Positions 1 to 8,609 are shown, counted from the stretch's first letter. The stretch is DNA of 62,492 nucleotides from Hydrogenophilus sp. (GCA_020725265.1 DYFK01000019.1:1-62492), one strand, 5' to 3'. Numbers and translations are program-made. Notes: generated by a model from the letters alone, not told the origin.

Positions 1-4
1 GGGC

Positions 5-418
5 ATGATCCGCAACCTCCTCATCGCCCTGGCGCTGCTCGCGGCCGTGGCCTTCCTGCCCCGGCTGGCGCGCAGGCTGCGGGAACCCGCCATGCTGCCG
101 GTGGAAGCGCTGAAGCGGGACCTCGACGCCGGCGCCGACCTGCTGCTGCTGGATGTGCGTCCCGCCACCGACTTCACCGGCGAGCAGGGCCACATCGCCG
201 GCGCCCTGAGCCTGCCCCTGGAGGAACTCCCCGGCCGGCTGGCCGAACTGGAGGACCGCAAGACCCGGCCCATCCGCCTGGTCTGCCGCACAGACCGCCG
301 CTCCGCCCAGGCCGCCGGGCTGCTGCGGGAGGCAGGCTTCGCCGATGTCCGGGTGATCCGGGGCGGGATGACCGCATGGCGCGCCCGGGGCTGGCCGGTG
401 GAGCACGCGCGACCATGA
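5..418 (+). CDS. Membrane-anchored rhodanese-domain protein
   Basis: The 137-residue product begins with a hydrophobic segment (about residues 4-20) that should anchor it in the inner membrane, followed by a single rhodanese fold. The sequence shows the DVR motif near residue 50, the substrate-loop cysteine in LVCRTDRRS (about residue 93) and the terminal GGMTAWRARGWPV signature of stand-alone rhodaneses. Such proteins carry sulfane sulfur as a cysteine persulfide; the acceptor cannot be read from sequence. The ATG lies at the left edge, so the promoter and any operon partner are outside the window. The family call is secure and the physiological role is open. Selenium and sulfur genes follow within 1 kb, but on the other strand. 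Confidence 0.88.
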   Translation: MIRNLLIALALLAAVAFLPRLARRLREPAMLPVEALKRDLDAGADLLLLDVRPATDFTGEQGHIAGALSLPLEELPGRLAELEDRKTRPIRLVCRTDRRSAQAAGLLREAGFADVRVIRGGMTAWRARGWPVEHARP

Positions 419-607
419 CGCCGACGCGATGTGGGATCAGACGAAGGGCGGCCGCATCGAACCAGAGGGAATGTCCGCCTTCCCGAGCAGCCTCCGCTCA
501 AGCATCCGCTTCACCCAAGAGTGCTCATTCCTTCTCCTGACGGGCTGGTTTCGGCCGACAAGCCGGCGCCGACGCCAGGCCGGATCGGCTTGCCACGGCC
601 AGGCGTT

Positions 608-1090
608 TCACAGCAACAAGGCGACACCAAAGATGCCCACCATGCTGAATGCCAGGCCAACCTTGGCGATGAGCCCGAGCATGATCCCGATCCAGGTGGC
701 GACGCCGACCTTGACCGCGCGCACCTGGTCTTTCCGCGCCAGGTACTCGCCCACGGCGGCCCCGATCAGTGGCATGAAGAACACGCCCACCAGTCCCATG
801 AAAAGGCCCAGCACCGTGCCCACCGCCGCCCCCAGCAGCGCCAGGCGGCTGGCGCCGGCTTTCCTGGCGCCCAGTAGCCCGGCCACATAGTCGAGCGCCC
901 AAGCCAGCACGGCCAGCGCGCTGATCACCGCGACGGCAACCATGCCGACACGCGTGAAGTCGTCTATCCAGGCCCCGAGGACGATGCCGGCCCAGACCAG
1001 CAGGGTACCCGGCAGAACAGGCAGCACGGTGCCCGCCAGGCCAATCAGAATCAGGATGGCGGACAAGATCCACAACAAGGCAATTTCCAA
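608..1090 (-). CDS. DUF456 family membrane protein
   Basis: The 160-residue product is almost entirely hydrophobic with Gly-rich membrane segments. Its start (MEIALLWILSAILILIGLAG), the early VLPVLPGTLLVWAGIVLG stretch and the central GARKAGASR loop are typical of the DUF456 family, small inner-membrane proteins of unknown function. It lies about 80 bases downstream of the senBC pair on the same strand, so it may be co-transcribed, but nothing links it to selenium. The 190 bases between its stop and the rhodanese gene at the left edge hold no gene or clear signal. Confidence 0.8.
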   Translation of the reverse strand: MEIALLWILSAILILIGLAGTVLPVLPGTLLVWAGIVLGAWIDDFTRVGMVAVAVISALAVLAWALDYVAGLLGARKAGASRLALLGAAVGTVLGLFMGLVGVFFMPLIGAAVGEYLARKDQVRAVKVGVATWIGIMLGLIAKVGLAFSMVGIFGVALLL

Positions 1091-1168
1091 AACGCCCCCT
1101 CGATGTCAAAAAACCGCCGCCCATTGTCGGCCATCTCCGGGCAACCGACATGCGCCGGGCGTGTCCGG

Positions 1169-3454
1169 TCAAGGCAACAGGAGGATCGGCGCCAACGATT
1201 CCCCCTGGGCCAGTACCCGACCGATGGCGGCGGCGTGGACGTAGCCCAGGCGGCGCAGTTCGGCGAGGCAGGACTCCACCTGGTCGGCCGGCACGCCGGC
1301 GAGCAAGCCGCCGGCGGTCTGGGGGTCGAACAGCAGCGGGTAGACGGGATGACTCAGGGCGGCTTCCTGATTGCGCAGGGCACGGCGCAGGCGCGTGTTG
1401 GCCGGTTGCAGGGAACTGAGAATGCCGGCGGCGGCGGTTTCCCGGGCGCCATCCAGCAGGGGCAGCGCGTCCAGTTCCAGTTCGGCGTCGACGCCGGAGG
1501 GCCGGGTCATTTCCACCAGATGGCCGAGCAGACCGAAGCCGGTGAGGTCGGTGCAGGCGCGGGCGCCGTGCGCGATCAGGCAGGCGGCGGCGGCGCGGTT
1601 GGAAACCTGCATGGATTCCAGGGCGGCGTCGATCCAGCGGCCCTTGGCGGCGAGCCGGGCGTGCGCGGCGAACAGGGTGCCGGTGCCGATGGGCTTGGTG
1701 AGGATCAGCGCGTCGCCGGGGCGCAGGCCGGCCTTGGTCATCAGCCCGGCCAGGTTTTCGTCGATCAGGCCGTTGACGGCGAAACCCAGGGCCAGTTCGC
1801 GGCCCTCGCCGGTGTGGCCGCCGACCAGGGCGCAGCCGGCCTCGTTGAGCACCGCCACGGCGCCGGACATCATCTGGAACAGGGTGTCTTCCACCTTGGC
1901 TTCGAGGCCCGGCGGCACGGTGGCGATGGCGGTGGCGGACTGCGCCTCGGCGCCCATGGCGAAGACGTCGCCCAGGGCGTGATTGGCGGCGATGCGGCCG
2001 AACAGCCAGGGGTCGTCGATAAAAGCGCGGAAGAAGTCCACCGTCTGCGCCACCGCCTTGCCCGGCGGCACCCGCAGCACGGCGGCGTCGTCCGGGTCGG
2101 CCAGGCCGATGAGCACGTCGTCGCGCTGGATCGGCGTTACCCGCGCCAGGGCTCGGGACAGCACGCTGGCGCCAACCTTGGCGCCACAGCCTCCGCAGCG
2201 CATGGCCAGGGCGGAGATGGCCTGGGTCCGCTCGGTGACTTCCAGTGGGATGGCTTCCCCGGCCGGCGTGGCTCTGGCCGGCGTCTCGTTCATGGCCGGC
2301 AGGTCGTCGAAACGCGCCATGAAACGCCGGTCGATGCGGTCCTTCCAGCGCCACACCCAATCGCCACGCGCGAACAGGGCGCCCCGTGAAGCGATGGCGT
2401 GGCGGTCGCCGGTACTGATCAGGGCGAGCCAGCGACGCTGGGGGTTGTAGGTTTTCAGGGGGTGGTCGAGCAGGGCGCGGCGCAGGTTTTCCGCCAGCAC
2501 CGGGCCCATGCGCACGGCGAACACGCCAGCCTTTTCAAGGGGATGGCCGACCATGGCGGCGCAATCGCCGGCGGCGAAGATGCGCGGGTCGGTCTCGGTT
2601 CGCAGGCTGTCGGTCACCCGGATGAAGCCGGCCTCGTCCAGGGCCAGCCCGGTATCCGCCAGCCAGGCGGCGCCGCCGGCCTGGGTGACCCAGACGATCT
2701 CGTCGGCCGCCACCGTCTCGCCGCGCCGGGTCCTGAGCAGGCCCGGGGCCACTTCCACCACTTCCGCGTCCCGGTGCACGGCGATGCCCCGCTCGGCCAG
2801 CACGCCCTCGAAGGCGCGGCGCACCGCCCGGTTATGGGTGGGCAGGATGTCGGCGCTGGCGCTGAACAGATGCACCGCCAGCCTGTCCGGGTCGCGCCCC
2901 CGTGCCCGGATTTCCCGGCGCAGCCGGTAGTGCATGGCCAGGGCCATTTCGACGCCGCCGGCGCCGGCTCCGACCACGGCCACGGTGGTCCCGCCGGCGT
3001 GCTGGCGTACCCGTTCCAGCAGGGCGCGCCAGCGCTCGCCGAACTGACGGATCGGCTTCACCGGCACGGCATGGGCATTGGCGCCGACCACGCGCGCCAG
3101 ACGCGGGGTGGAACCGATGTTGATCGAAAGCAAGTCATAGGCCACCGGCGGCCGCTCGCGGCAGATCACCCGGCGTTCCGCGCGGTCGATGCCGATCACC
3201 TCGTCCCGGTAGTAGCGGGCGCCGGCGAATTCGGCCAGGCGACGGACGTCGATGTGGATGTCCTCGCAGCTGTAGTGGCCGGCGATGAATCCGGGCAGCA
3301 TGCCCGAGTAGGGGGTCTCGGTATCGGTGCAGATCAGCGTGAGGCGCGCGCCCGGCACCGGTTTCATGGCCCACATGCGCAACGCGACCGCGTGGCTGTG
3401 ACCGCCACCGATGAGGACGATATCGCGCAGGATCGGGGATGCCGTCGCTTGCAT
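1169..3454 (-). CDS. senC: FAD-dependent oxidoreductase / selenophosphate synthetase fusion (SenC role)
   Basis: This 761-residue fusion has an N-terminal NADH-dehydrogenase-like flavoprotein (about residues 10-385; dinucleotide motif IGGGHS at 15-20, second Rossmann motif VVGAGAGGVE at 160-169, FAD-binding GD at 296-297). It is joined to a full SelD domain (about 410-761) with the Cys pair of RCGGCGAKVG at 420 and 423 and the ATP-binding GGHTGEG motif. SelD makes selenophosphate from selenide and ATP. The active-site position is Cys, not Sec. It lies six bases downstream of senB on the same strand, the arrangement known for selenoneine clusters, where SenC supplies selenophosphate to SenB. 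Whether it also serves Sec or selenouridine synthesis cannot be told, because no selA or selB lies in the window. The flavoprotein half might reduce selenium species before phosphorylation; that is inference. Confidence 0.85.
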   Translation of the reverse strand: MQATASPILRDIVLIGGGHSHAVALRMWAMKPVPGARLTLICTDTETPYSGMLPGFIAGHYSCEDIHIDVRRLAEFAGARYYRDEVIGIDRAERRVICRERPPVAYDLLSINIGSTPRLARVVGANAHAVPVKPIRQFGERWRALLERVRQHAGGTTVAVVGAGAGGVEMALAMHYRLRREIRARGRDPDRLAVHLFSASADILPTHNRAVRRAFEGVLAERGIAVHRDAEVVEVAPGLLRTRRGETVAADEIVWVTQAGGAAWLADTGLALDEAGFIRVTDSLRTETDPRIFAAGDCAAMVGHPLEKAGVFAVRMGPVLAENLRRALLDHPLKTYNPQRRWLALISTGDRHAIASRGALFARGDWVWRWKDRIDRRFMARFDDLPAMNETPARATPAGEAIPLEVTERTQAISALAMRCGGCGAKVGASVLSRALARVTPIQRDDVLIGLADPDDAAVLRVPPGKAVAQTVDFFRAFIDDPWLFGRIAANHALGDVFAMGAEAQSATAIATVPPGLEAKVEDTLFQMMSGAVAVLNEAGCALVGGHTGEGRELALGFAVNGLIDENLAGLMTKAGLRPGDALILTKPIGTGTLFAAHARLAAKGRWIDAALESMQVSNRAAAACLIAHGARACTDLTGFGLLGHLVEMTRPSGVDAELELDALPLLDGARETAAAGILSSLQPANTRLRRALRNQEAALSHPVYPLLFDPQTAGGLLAGVPADQVESCLAELRRLGYVHAAAIGRVLAQGESLAPILLLP

Positions 3455-3460
3455 GTGGTT

Positions 3461-4444
3461 TCAGCCTTTTCTCGACAGATCGGCCACCAGGCGGCGCAGC
3501 GCCGCCGCCTCGGTGGCGGGTTCGAACCGGGACGCGCGCTCGCGACACTGCCGGCGCAACCGGTCCAGGAAGGCCGCGTCCTCGCGGCAGCGCGTCAACA
3601 GGGTCGCCAGGGCCGGGGCGTCGCCCCAGGGGAAGTAGCCTTCGTAGTCCTCGCCCAACATGCCGACATTGCCGTCGATGCGCGAGGCCAGCACCGGCGT
3701 GCCGCTCACCACCGCCTCGATGATGACGTGGGCGCCACCTTCCATGCGGCTGGGGTGGACCAGCACGTGGGCACGCTGGATGCGACGCCGCGCGGTCTCG
3801 CGCGGCACGCCGCCCAGCCAGCGGTAGCCGGATGCCGCCGTCATGGTGGCACGGGCCGCCTCCGCCAGGGCCGGATCGAGACCCGCGCCGACGTGATCGA
3901 TGCGGATGTCCGGCCGGTCGGCCAGCAGGCGGGCGGCGGCGAACAGGGTGTCCGGCGATTTCTCCTCGCGCAGGTGACCGACCGCCAGCGCGCGCAGGCG
4001 CCGGCCGGTCCTGGCCAGCGTCGGGCGGGCCGGCGCCGACTGGAAGATGACGCGGGCCTTGGCGCGAACCTCGGCGGGCAGGGCCAGGGGAGCCCGTTCC
4101 TGCAACGTCACCAGAACCTGGGCCCGGTCCAGCGAGCGGCGCGCCTCGGGGTCGACGTGGATGTCGCGATACAGGTCGGTGCCGGTGAGCACGACAGCCA
4201 GCCCCCGGCCGGGATGAGCCGCGCTCCAGGCGGTGATGGCGACGGCGGAACGGCGCGCGTGCAAGGCGATCATGATCTGGTCCGCGCCCGCCCGGGTGTC
4301 CGGCCAGGCATCGACGACGCGGACGGCGCCGACGCCGGCCAGATGCCGGCGCCAGCGCTCGGCGGTGCGCCAGTTGCCATTGTTGGCGGCGCGCAGATAC
4401 GGACTGACGATGACCACTTGCTGCATACTGGACCGGTCAGACAT
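3461..4444 (-). CDS. senB: Selenosugar synthase, GT-B glycosyltransferase (TIGR04348 type)
   Basis: The protein is a GT-B glycosyltransferase of about 327 residues. The first strand and loop (VVIVSPYLRAANNGNWRTA) and the C-terminal donor-site region (GGAHVIIEAVVSGTPVLAS) are characteristic of the TIGR04348 group, now known as SenB. SenB joins selenophosphate with a UDP-amino sugar to form a selenosugar, the selenium donor for selenoneine. I use the ATG at 4444 because GGGGA precedes it at good spacing; the ATG at 4426 (MQQVVIV) fits the family's usual first strand and is an alternative. The gene is followed directly by senC and is divergent from senA with only 16-34 bases between start codons, so the promoters must lie inside the opposing coding sequences or upstream of a larger transcript. 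Confidence 0.85.
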   Translation of the reverse strand: MSDRSSMQQVVIVSPYLRAANNGNWRTAERWRRHLAGVGAVRVVDAWPDTRAGADQIMIALHARRSAVAITAWSAAHPGRGLAVVLTGTDLYRDIHVDPEARRSLDRAQVLVTLQERAPLALPAEVRAKARVIFQSAPARPTLARTGRRLRALAVGHLREEKSPDTLFAAARLLADRPDIRIDHVGAGLDPALAEAARATMTAASGYRWLGGVPRETARRRIQRAHVLVHPSRMEGGAHVIIEAVVSGTPVLASRIDGNVGMLGEDYEGYFPWGDAPALATLLTRCREDAAFLDRLRRQCRERASRFEPATEAAALRRLVADLSRKG

Positions 4445-4460
4445 CGCCGGTCCCCGCATC

Positions 4461-5612
4461 ATGCCGCCCATCCAAGCCGAGGCCGCCCGCCGGGGTGGTC
4501 GCGACCTGCTCGCCGCCGCCCTCCTGGACAGCCGCGCCCGCACCCTGGCGCTGCTGGACGCCCAGATCGCCGCGCGCGGCGACACGCTGGTCGTACCCTA
4601 CTCGCCCCAGCTCAACCCGCCACTGTGGGAAGCAGGCCACGTCGGCTGGTTCCAGGACTGGTGGATCGCCCGCAACCGGCAACGCGGGCGGGGAACGGAC
4701 TGCGATCCCGGGCATGCCCGCCCGCCCGCCCGTCGGCCGGACGCCGACGCCCTCTATGATTCCAGCGCGGTGGCGCACGCCCGCCGCTGGCATCTGCCCC
4801 TGCCCAACCTCGCCGCCACCCGCGCCGGACTGGCCGCCGGTCTGGAACAGACCCTGGCCCTGCTGGCGGACGCGGCGGACACCGACGCCGGCCTGTACTT
4901 CTTCCGCCTGGCCCTGTTTCACGAGGACATGCACGGTGAGGCGGGCATCTACATGGCCCAGGCCCTGGACATCGCGCTGCCCGCCGGCCTCTGCCCGGAA
5001 CCGGCGCGACCGCCGGCGGCGACCGCGCTGGCTCTGCCCGGTCAGGTTTGGACCCTGGGTTGGAGCGGACCCGGGTTCGCCTTCGACAACGAACTGGCCG
5101 CCCACCCGGTCGAGCTGGCGGCCTTCGAGATCGACAGCCAGCCGGTGAACTGGCGGCGCTACCTGCCTTTCGTCGAAGCCACCGGCGCCGCCCCGCCACG
5201 ATATCTGCGCCGCGCCGGCGACCACAGTTGGCAGGTCCGCCGCTTCGGCGTTTGGCGGCCCCTGGATCTGGACACCGCCGCCGTGCATCTGACCTGGCAT
5301 GAAGCCGAGGCCTGGTGCCGCTGGGCGGGCCGGCGACTGCCGACCGAGGCGGAATGGGAACTGGCCGCCGTCACCCGGCCGGAATTCGGCTGGGGTGAGG
5401 TCTGGGAATGGACCGCCAGCCGCTTCCTGCCCTATCCCGGCTTCGCGCCCCATCCCTACCGCGACTATTCCGCGCCCTGGTTCGGCGACCGCTACGTGCT
5501 GCGCGGCGCCAGCCGCGCCACCACGCCGCGCATGGCGCATCCGCGCTACCGCAACTACTTCACGCCGGAACGCAACGACATCCATGCGGGGTTCCGCAGT
5601 TGCGCGCCTTAG
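4461..5612 (+). CDS. senA: Selenoneine synthase, EgtB-like nonheme iron sulfoxide/selenoxide synthase
   Basis: The 383-residue product has an N-terminal DinB-like helical bundle and a C-terminal formylglycine-generating-enzyme-like domain (about 190-383), the EgtB architecture. The three iron ligands are visible: H60 in EAGHVGWFQ, and H154 and H158 in the HX3HXE motif FHEDMHGEA. The C-terminal part has the family's WHEAEAWCRWAGRRLPTEAEWE and RGASRATTPRM signatures. EgtB enzymes join a thiol to hercynine. SenA homologs use the SenB selenosugar instead and are found beside senB and senC, as here, which is why I call it SenA rather than EgtB. The ATG at 4461 is the only start that keeps the first helix. 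The gene converges on egtD, whose product makes the hercynine substrate. Confidence 0.85.
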   Translation: MPPIQAEAARRGGRDLLAAALLDSRARTLALLDAQIAARGDTLVVPYSPQLNPPLWEAGHVGWFQDWWIARNRQRGRGTDCDPGHARPPARRPDADALYDSSAVAHARRWHLPLPNLAATRAGLAAGLEQTLALLADAADTDAGLYFFRLALFHEDMHGEAGIYMAQALDIALPAGLCPEPARPPAATALALPGQVWTLGWSGPGFAFDNELAAHPVELAAFEIDSQPVNWRRYLPFVEATGAAPPRYLRRAGDHSWQVRRFGVWRPLDLDTAAVHLTWHEAEAWCRWAGRRLPTEAEWELAAVTRPEFGWGEVWEWTASRFLPYPGFAPHPYRDYSAPWFGDRYVLRGASRATTPRMAHPRYRNYFTPERNDIHAGFRSCAP

Positions 5613-5619
5613 ATGAGGG

Positions 5620-5682
5620 TTTATCGCGGACAAGCCCGCTCCTACAGCGAGCTTGGGCAGGAGCGGGCTTGTCCGCGATAAA
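5620..5682. repeat. REP-like perfect palindrome between convergent genes
   Basis: Two 24-base arms (5620-5643 and 5659-5682) are perfect reverse complements around a 15-base loop. The core is the AGGAGCGGGCTTGTCCGCGA type of repeat seen in many copies between genes of some gamma- and betaproteobacteria. It fills the gap between the ends of senA (+) and egtD (-), so the transcript from either side would form a very stable hairpin. There is no clear T-run, so it may block exonucleases or read-through rather than act as a classical terminator. No second copy is obvious elsewhere in this window. Confidence 0.85.
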
Positions 5683-5698
5683 CAACGCACCATAAATC

Positions 5699-6649
5699 TC
5701 ACGCCTCCGCCGCGAACACCGCGAACCAGTCACGCGGATCGCGCCAGGCGCGTGGCGGACGGAACCCCGCCGCGACCAGCAGATCGGCGAAATCATCCAG
5801 CCGCCACTTGTAGGAATTCTCGGTATGGATGCGCTCGCCACGAGTGAAATGGCGCTCGCCGCCGGACCAGCGCACGGTGACGTCCCGCGCCGCCTCCAGG
5901 TGCATCTCGATGCGCGAGCGGGCGGCGTCGTGGAACGCCACATGGCGCCAGTCGGCCAGGACGAAATCGGCGCCGATCAGGCGGTTGAGCCGCGCGAGCA
6001 GGTTGCGGTTGAAGGCCGCCGTCACGCCCAGGGCGTCGTCGTAGGCGGCTTCCAGCACGTCTCGCGGCTTGACCAGGTCCACGCCGATCAGCAACCGGCC
6101 GCCCGCGCAGGCGGCGTGCATGCGCCGCAGGAAGGCCAGCGCCGCGTCCGGAGAGAAATTGCCGATGCTGGAGCCAGGATAGAACAGCAGGCGCGGCCCC
6201 GGGCCAACCACCTCCGGCAACGCCAGCGCGCTGGAGAAATCCAGGCCAACGCCGAGCAGCTCCATGTCCGGATGCTGATATTGCAGACGGTCCAGGGCGG
6301 ACAGCAGATATTCGGCGGCGATGTCCACCGCCACGTAACGCCGTACCGCCAGCGCCTCGAACAGCCGGGCGGCCTTCTCGCAGTTGCCGGCGCCCAGATC
6401 GACCAGGGTGGGCGCCGGGCCGACGGCGGCGGCGATGGCCGCCAGATGCTCGCGCAGGATGGCCGCCTCGGTGCGAGTCGGGTAGTACTCGGGCAGTTCG
6501 GTGATGGCCGCGAACAGCCGGGAGCCGAGGGCGTCGTAGAAGAATTTGGGCGGCACCGCCGGCCGGGCGGCGGCGAGGCCGGCGATCAGTTCGGCGTGGA
6601 CCGCGTCGGCATCATCGGCACCGATCTGGATCAGCCGCGGCGCGTTCAC
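5699..6649 (-). CDS. egtD: L-histidine N-alpha-methyltransferase (hercynine synthase)
   Basis: The 316-residue SAM enzyme converts histidine to hercynine (trimethylhistidine) in the cytosol, the first step to ergothioneine and selenoneine. Visible EgtD features are PPKFFYDALGSRLFAAITEL near the N-terminus, the SAM site VDLGAGNCEKA, the FYPGSSIGNFSP loop and the substrate-binding IHTENSYKW segment near the end. The start is a GTG at 6649 that overlaps the stop of the upstream YHS gene (GTGA), implying translational coupling; no ATG is available upstream in frame without extending into unrelated sequence. It is the last gene of the operon beginning at 9911 and converges on senA, so one locus makes both the acceptor and the coupling enzyme. 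Confidence 0.92.
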   Translation of the reverse strand: MNAPRLIQIGADDADAVHAELIAGLAAARPAVPPKFFYDALGSRLFAAITELPEYYPTRTEAAILREHLAAIAAAVGPAPTLVDLGAGNCEKAARLFEALAVRRYVAVDIAAEYLLSALDRLQYQHPDMELLGVGLDFSSALALPEVVGPGPRLLFYPGSSIGNFSPDAALAFLRRMHAACAGGRLLIGVDLVKPRDVLEAAYDDALGVTAAFNRNLLARLNRLIGADFVLADWRHVAFHDAARSRIEMHLEAARDVTVRWSGGERHFTRGERIHTENSYKWRLDDFADLLVAAGFRPPRAWRDPRDWFAVFAAEA

Positions 6650-7248
6650 GACCCGCCCTCGCCGCGGGCGCGGGCGATCGCCTCGGCCAGCTCGGCGCCG
6701 GTCTTGTAGTGAGGCACCCGCCAGACCAGTCGCCAGGCCCGTTGCACGAAGCTGTTGCCGCCAGCGACTTCCTCGCGCCAGTAGCGCTCGGCCAGGGCCA
6801 GGTTGCCGGCCTCGTCCAGCTCGAAGGCATCCTTCGAGGCCTGGCCGCCGAAGATGTAGAGCTGGCCGTCGATGATCTTCCAGGTGTCGGCGTCGCCGCC
6901 CCAGGGGATGCCATAGGCGATGCCATTGGCGCAATAGCCGCCGAAGCGGGGCAGGTACCGCTCCGGCGCCTGATCGAACAGGGCCTTGTGTTCGGCGCTG
7001 GCGAAACGCAGGGTGACGCCCTCATGGCGGCTGCTGAACTCCGGGCGACCCGGGCGATGGGCGGTCTCGGTGAAGTAGGCAACCACGTCGGCGCCGCGCA
7101 GCAGCAGGTGGGCCTCGCCATCCTCGGCGACGGCATTGGCCGGGCTGTAGGCGCCGGCCGGGTTCTGCGCGGACATGGGACCGCAGCCGGCCAGGAACAG
7201 GCCCAGGCCAACGAGGAGGACGGCGCTCCGGAAGGAGCGAGGGGGCAT
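6646..7248 (-). CDS. YHS-domain lipoprotein, Cys version of a (seleno)protein family
   Basis: The 200-residue product has a lipoprotein signal peptide (hydrophobic run then LAGCG, lipidated Cys about residue 22) and a YHS-type domain (about 55-125) with DVVAYF, a SAEHKALF segment and FGGYCANGIAYG. In related proteins the Cys of GGYC can be selenocysteine; here the codon is TGC. The ATG at 7248 is preceded by GGAG; another ATG at 7269 would overlap the ATP-grasp stop codon. The gene sits between the ATP-grasp gene and egtD, overlapping egtD by four bases. A periplasmic lipoprotein in a hercynine operon suggests metal or chalcogen handling outside the cytosol, but the function of these YHS proteins is not established. 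Confidence 0.75.
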   Translation of the reverse strand: MPPRSFRSAVLLVGLGLFLAGCGPMSAQNPAGAYSPANAVAEDGEAHLLLRGADVVAYFTETAHRPGRPEFSSRHEGVTLRFASAEHKALFDQAPERYLPRFGGYCANGIAYGIPWGGDADTWKIIDGQLYIFGGQASKDAFELDEAGNLALAERYWREEVAGGNSFVQRAWRLVWRVPHYKTGAELAEAIARARGEGGS

Positions 7249-7265
7249 GACGGGGTCTCCAGGGA

Positions 7266-8609
7266 TCATGTGGCCACCGATGGCGAGGTGCGCGCCAGGT
7301 CCACCGCGCCGCAGGTCGGCGCCCAGCCCAGCAACTCGCTGGCGGCGACGCAGCGGGCGGCCAGATCGCCGGCGTCGCGTCCGCCCAGGTGCAGGATGCC
7401 GTAACGGTAGCTGCCCAGCCACTTGAAGTCGCGGGCAATCTGGCCGGACGTCTTGGCGAAGGCGAACAGCAGCGCGTCGGGAAAGGCCCGCGCCAACGCG
7501 CGCCGCCGGGCCGGACCGGGCATCGCCGGGCGCGCCGCCGGGTCGAAGCTGCGATAGACGAAGCTGGCCGCCACGCCGGCGCTGGGCGATATCCGGGGCA
7601 GGCCGGCCGGGTCGCGGCCATGGGCCAGCTCCAGCGCCAGCCGGTGCGGGTCGAGGCCGTCCACACGCAGGTAGAGGTCGGAGAACTGCGCGGCCAGGCG
7701 CGGATTGAACTCGATTACCGTCAGCCGATCGCTGACCGGGTCGTGCAGGAACTCCATGTTGAACAGGCCGTGGTCGAAGCCCACGGCGGCCAGGAAACGG
7801 CGCGCCACCTCGACCGCCCGCGCCCGCGCGGCATCCGCCAGCGCGCAGGGATAGACGAAGCGCATGAACGCCTGGGTGCCCGGATACATCACCGATTCCA
7901 CCACGCCCAGCGGCCGGAGTTCGCCGTTGAACACATAACCGTCCAGGTTGTACTGCCGGCCGCTGGCGGGCTGCTCCAGCAGCATGCGATGGGCACTGCC
8001 CGCCTCGGGCAGACGCTTGCGCGCCACCCGCTCGAAGGGTTCCACCAGATGGCGGATCACCCAAAGTTCCCAGGCGGAAAAGCGAGTCAGGGCGGTCAGT
8101 TCCGCCTTGTCGTGGACGGCGCGGGCCAGCACCGAGAATGCCGCCTTCACCGGCTTGGCGAAGCAGGGATAGATCAGCCCGTCCGGGATCGGTTCGCCAT
8201 AGCGGGCGGGCAACGGCGCGCAGGCCACGTTGGCTTCCGGCGCCACCGTGTCGAGGACGCGGCGGGCATGCAGCTTGTGCTGGCAGGCCAGCACCGCCGT
8301 CACCGGCGTGCCCGGCCAGCCCATGCGCTCGGCCAGCAGCGCCGCCGCCAGCGCGCCGAATTGCTCGTGGTTGGATACCACCGCCCGCCACCCCCGACGC
8401 CGCGCCCGGCGGGCCAGGCCAGCAACGAAACGCTCCAGGTCGAAACCGGCCAGCCGCAGGTTGTCGGGAAAGCCGAACAGGTCGAAACCGGCGCTGTCGA
8501 TGGGAAAACGCGCGCTCCAGCGGGCGAAACCGGCGTGGTCCCAGTCGTAATTGAACAGGGCCAGGGTGGGGGAATCGGGCATGGCGTGGGCGGACATCAC
8601 GGTCATCAT
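7266..8609 (-). CDS. ATP-grasp domain protein of unknown substrate
   Basis: The 447-residue product looks like an ATP-grasp ligase: an N-terminal Rossmann-like part (about 15-130), a central lysine-containing segment PCFAKPVKAAFS (about 175), a strand with LLEQPASGRQYNLDGYVF and the magnesium-site segment VIEFNPRLAAQF (about 320) with the usual E-x-N-x-R pattern. Such enzymes activate a carboxylate as acyl phosphate and join it to an amine or thiol. The substrates are unknown. The ATG at 8609 overlaps the stop of the TIGR04282 glycosyltransferase gene (ATGA); later ATGs at codons 5 and 10 are possible. Placement between two glycosyltransferases and egtD suggests ligation to an amino-acid betaine or sugar product of the same pathway (inference). 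Confidence 0.72.
   Translation of the reverse strand: MMTVMSAHAMPDSPTLALFNYDWDHAGFARWSARFPIDSAGFDLFGFPDNLRLAGFDLERFVAGLARRARRRGWRAVVSNHEQFGALAAALLAERMGWPGTPVTAVLACQHKLHARRVLDTVAPEANVACAPLPARYGEPIPDGLIYPCFAKPVKAAFSVLARAVHDKAELTALTRFSAWELWVIRHLVEPFERVARKRLPEAGSAHRMLLEQPASGRQYNLDGYVFNGELRPLGVVESVMYPGTQAFMRFVYPCALADAARARAVEVARRFLAAVGFDHGLFNMEFLHDPVSDRLTVIEFNPRLAAQFSDLYLRVDGLDPHRLALELAHGRDPAGLPRISPSAGVAASFVYRSFDPAARPAMPGPARRRALARAFPDALLFAFAKTSGQIARDFKWLGSYRYGILHLGGRDAGDLAARCVAASELLGWAPTCGAVDLARTSPSVAT

Noticed and set aside
1169-3454. Treating the SelD fusion simply as the housekeeping selenocysteine-pathway gene.
   Set aside because: It directly follows senB in the order known for selenoneine clusters, and no selA, selB or selC is present. 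It may still serve both roles.
4461-5612. Calling the EgtB-like enzyme ergothioneine synthase EgtB.
   Set aside because: The neighbours are senB and senC, not egtA, egtC or egtE. The choice rests on context as much as on residues.
5620-5682. Calling the long palindrome a classical rho-independent terminator.
   Set aside because: The loop is long and no T-run follows on either strand. The core looks like a dispersed REP-type element.
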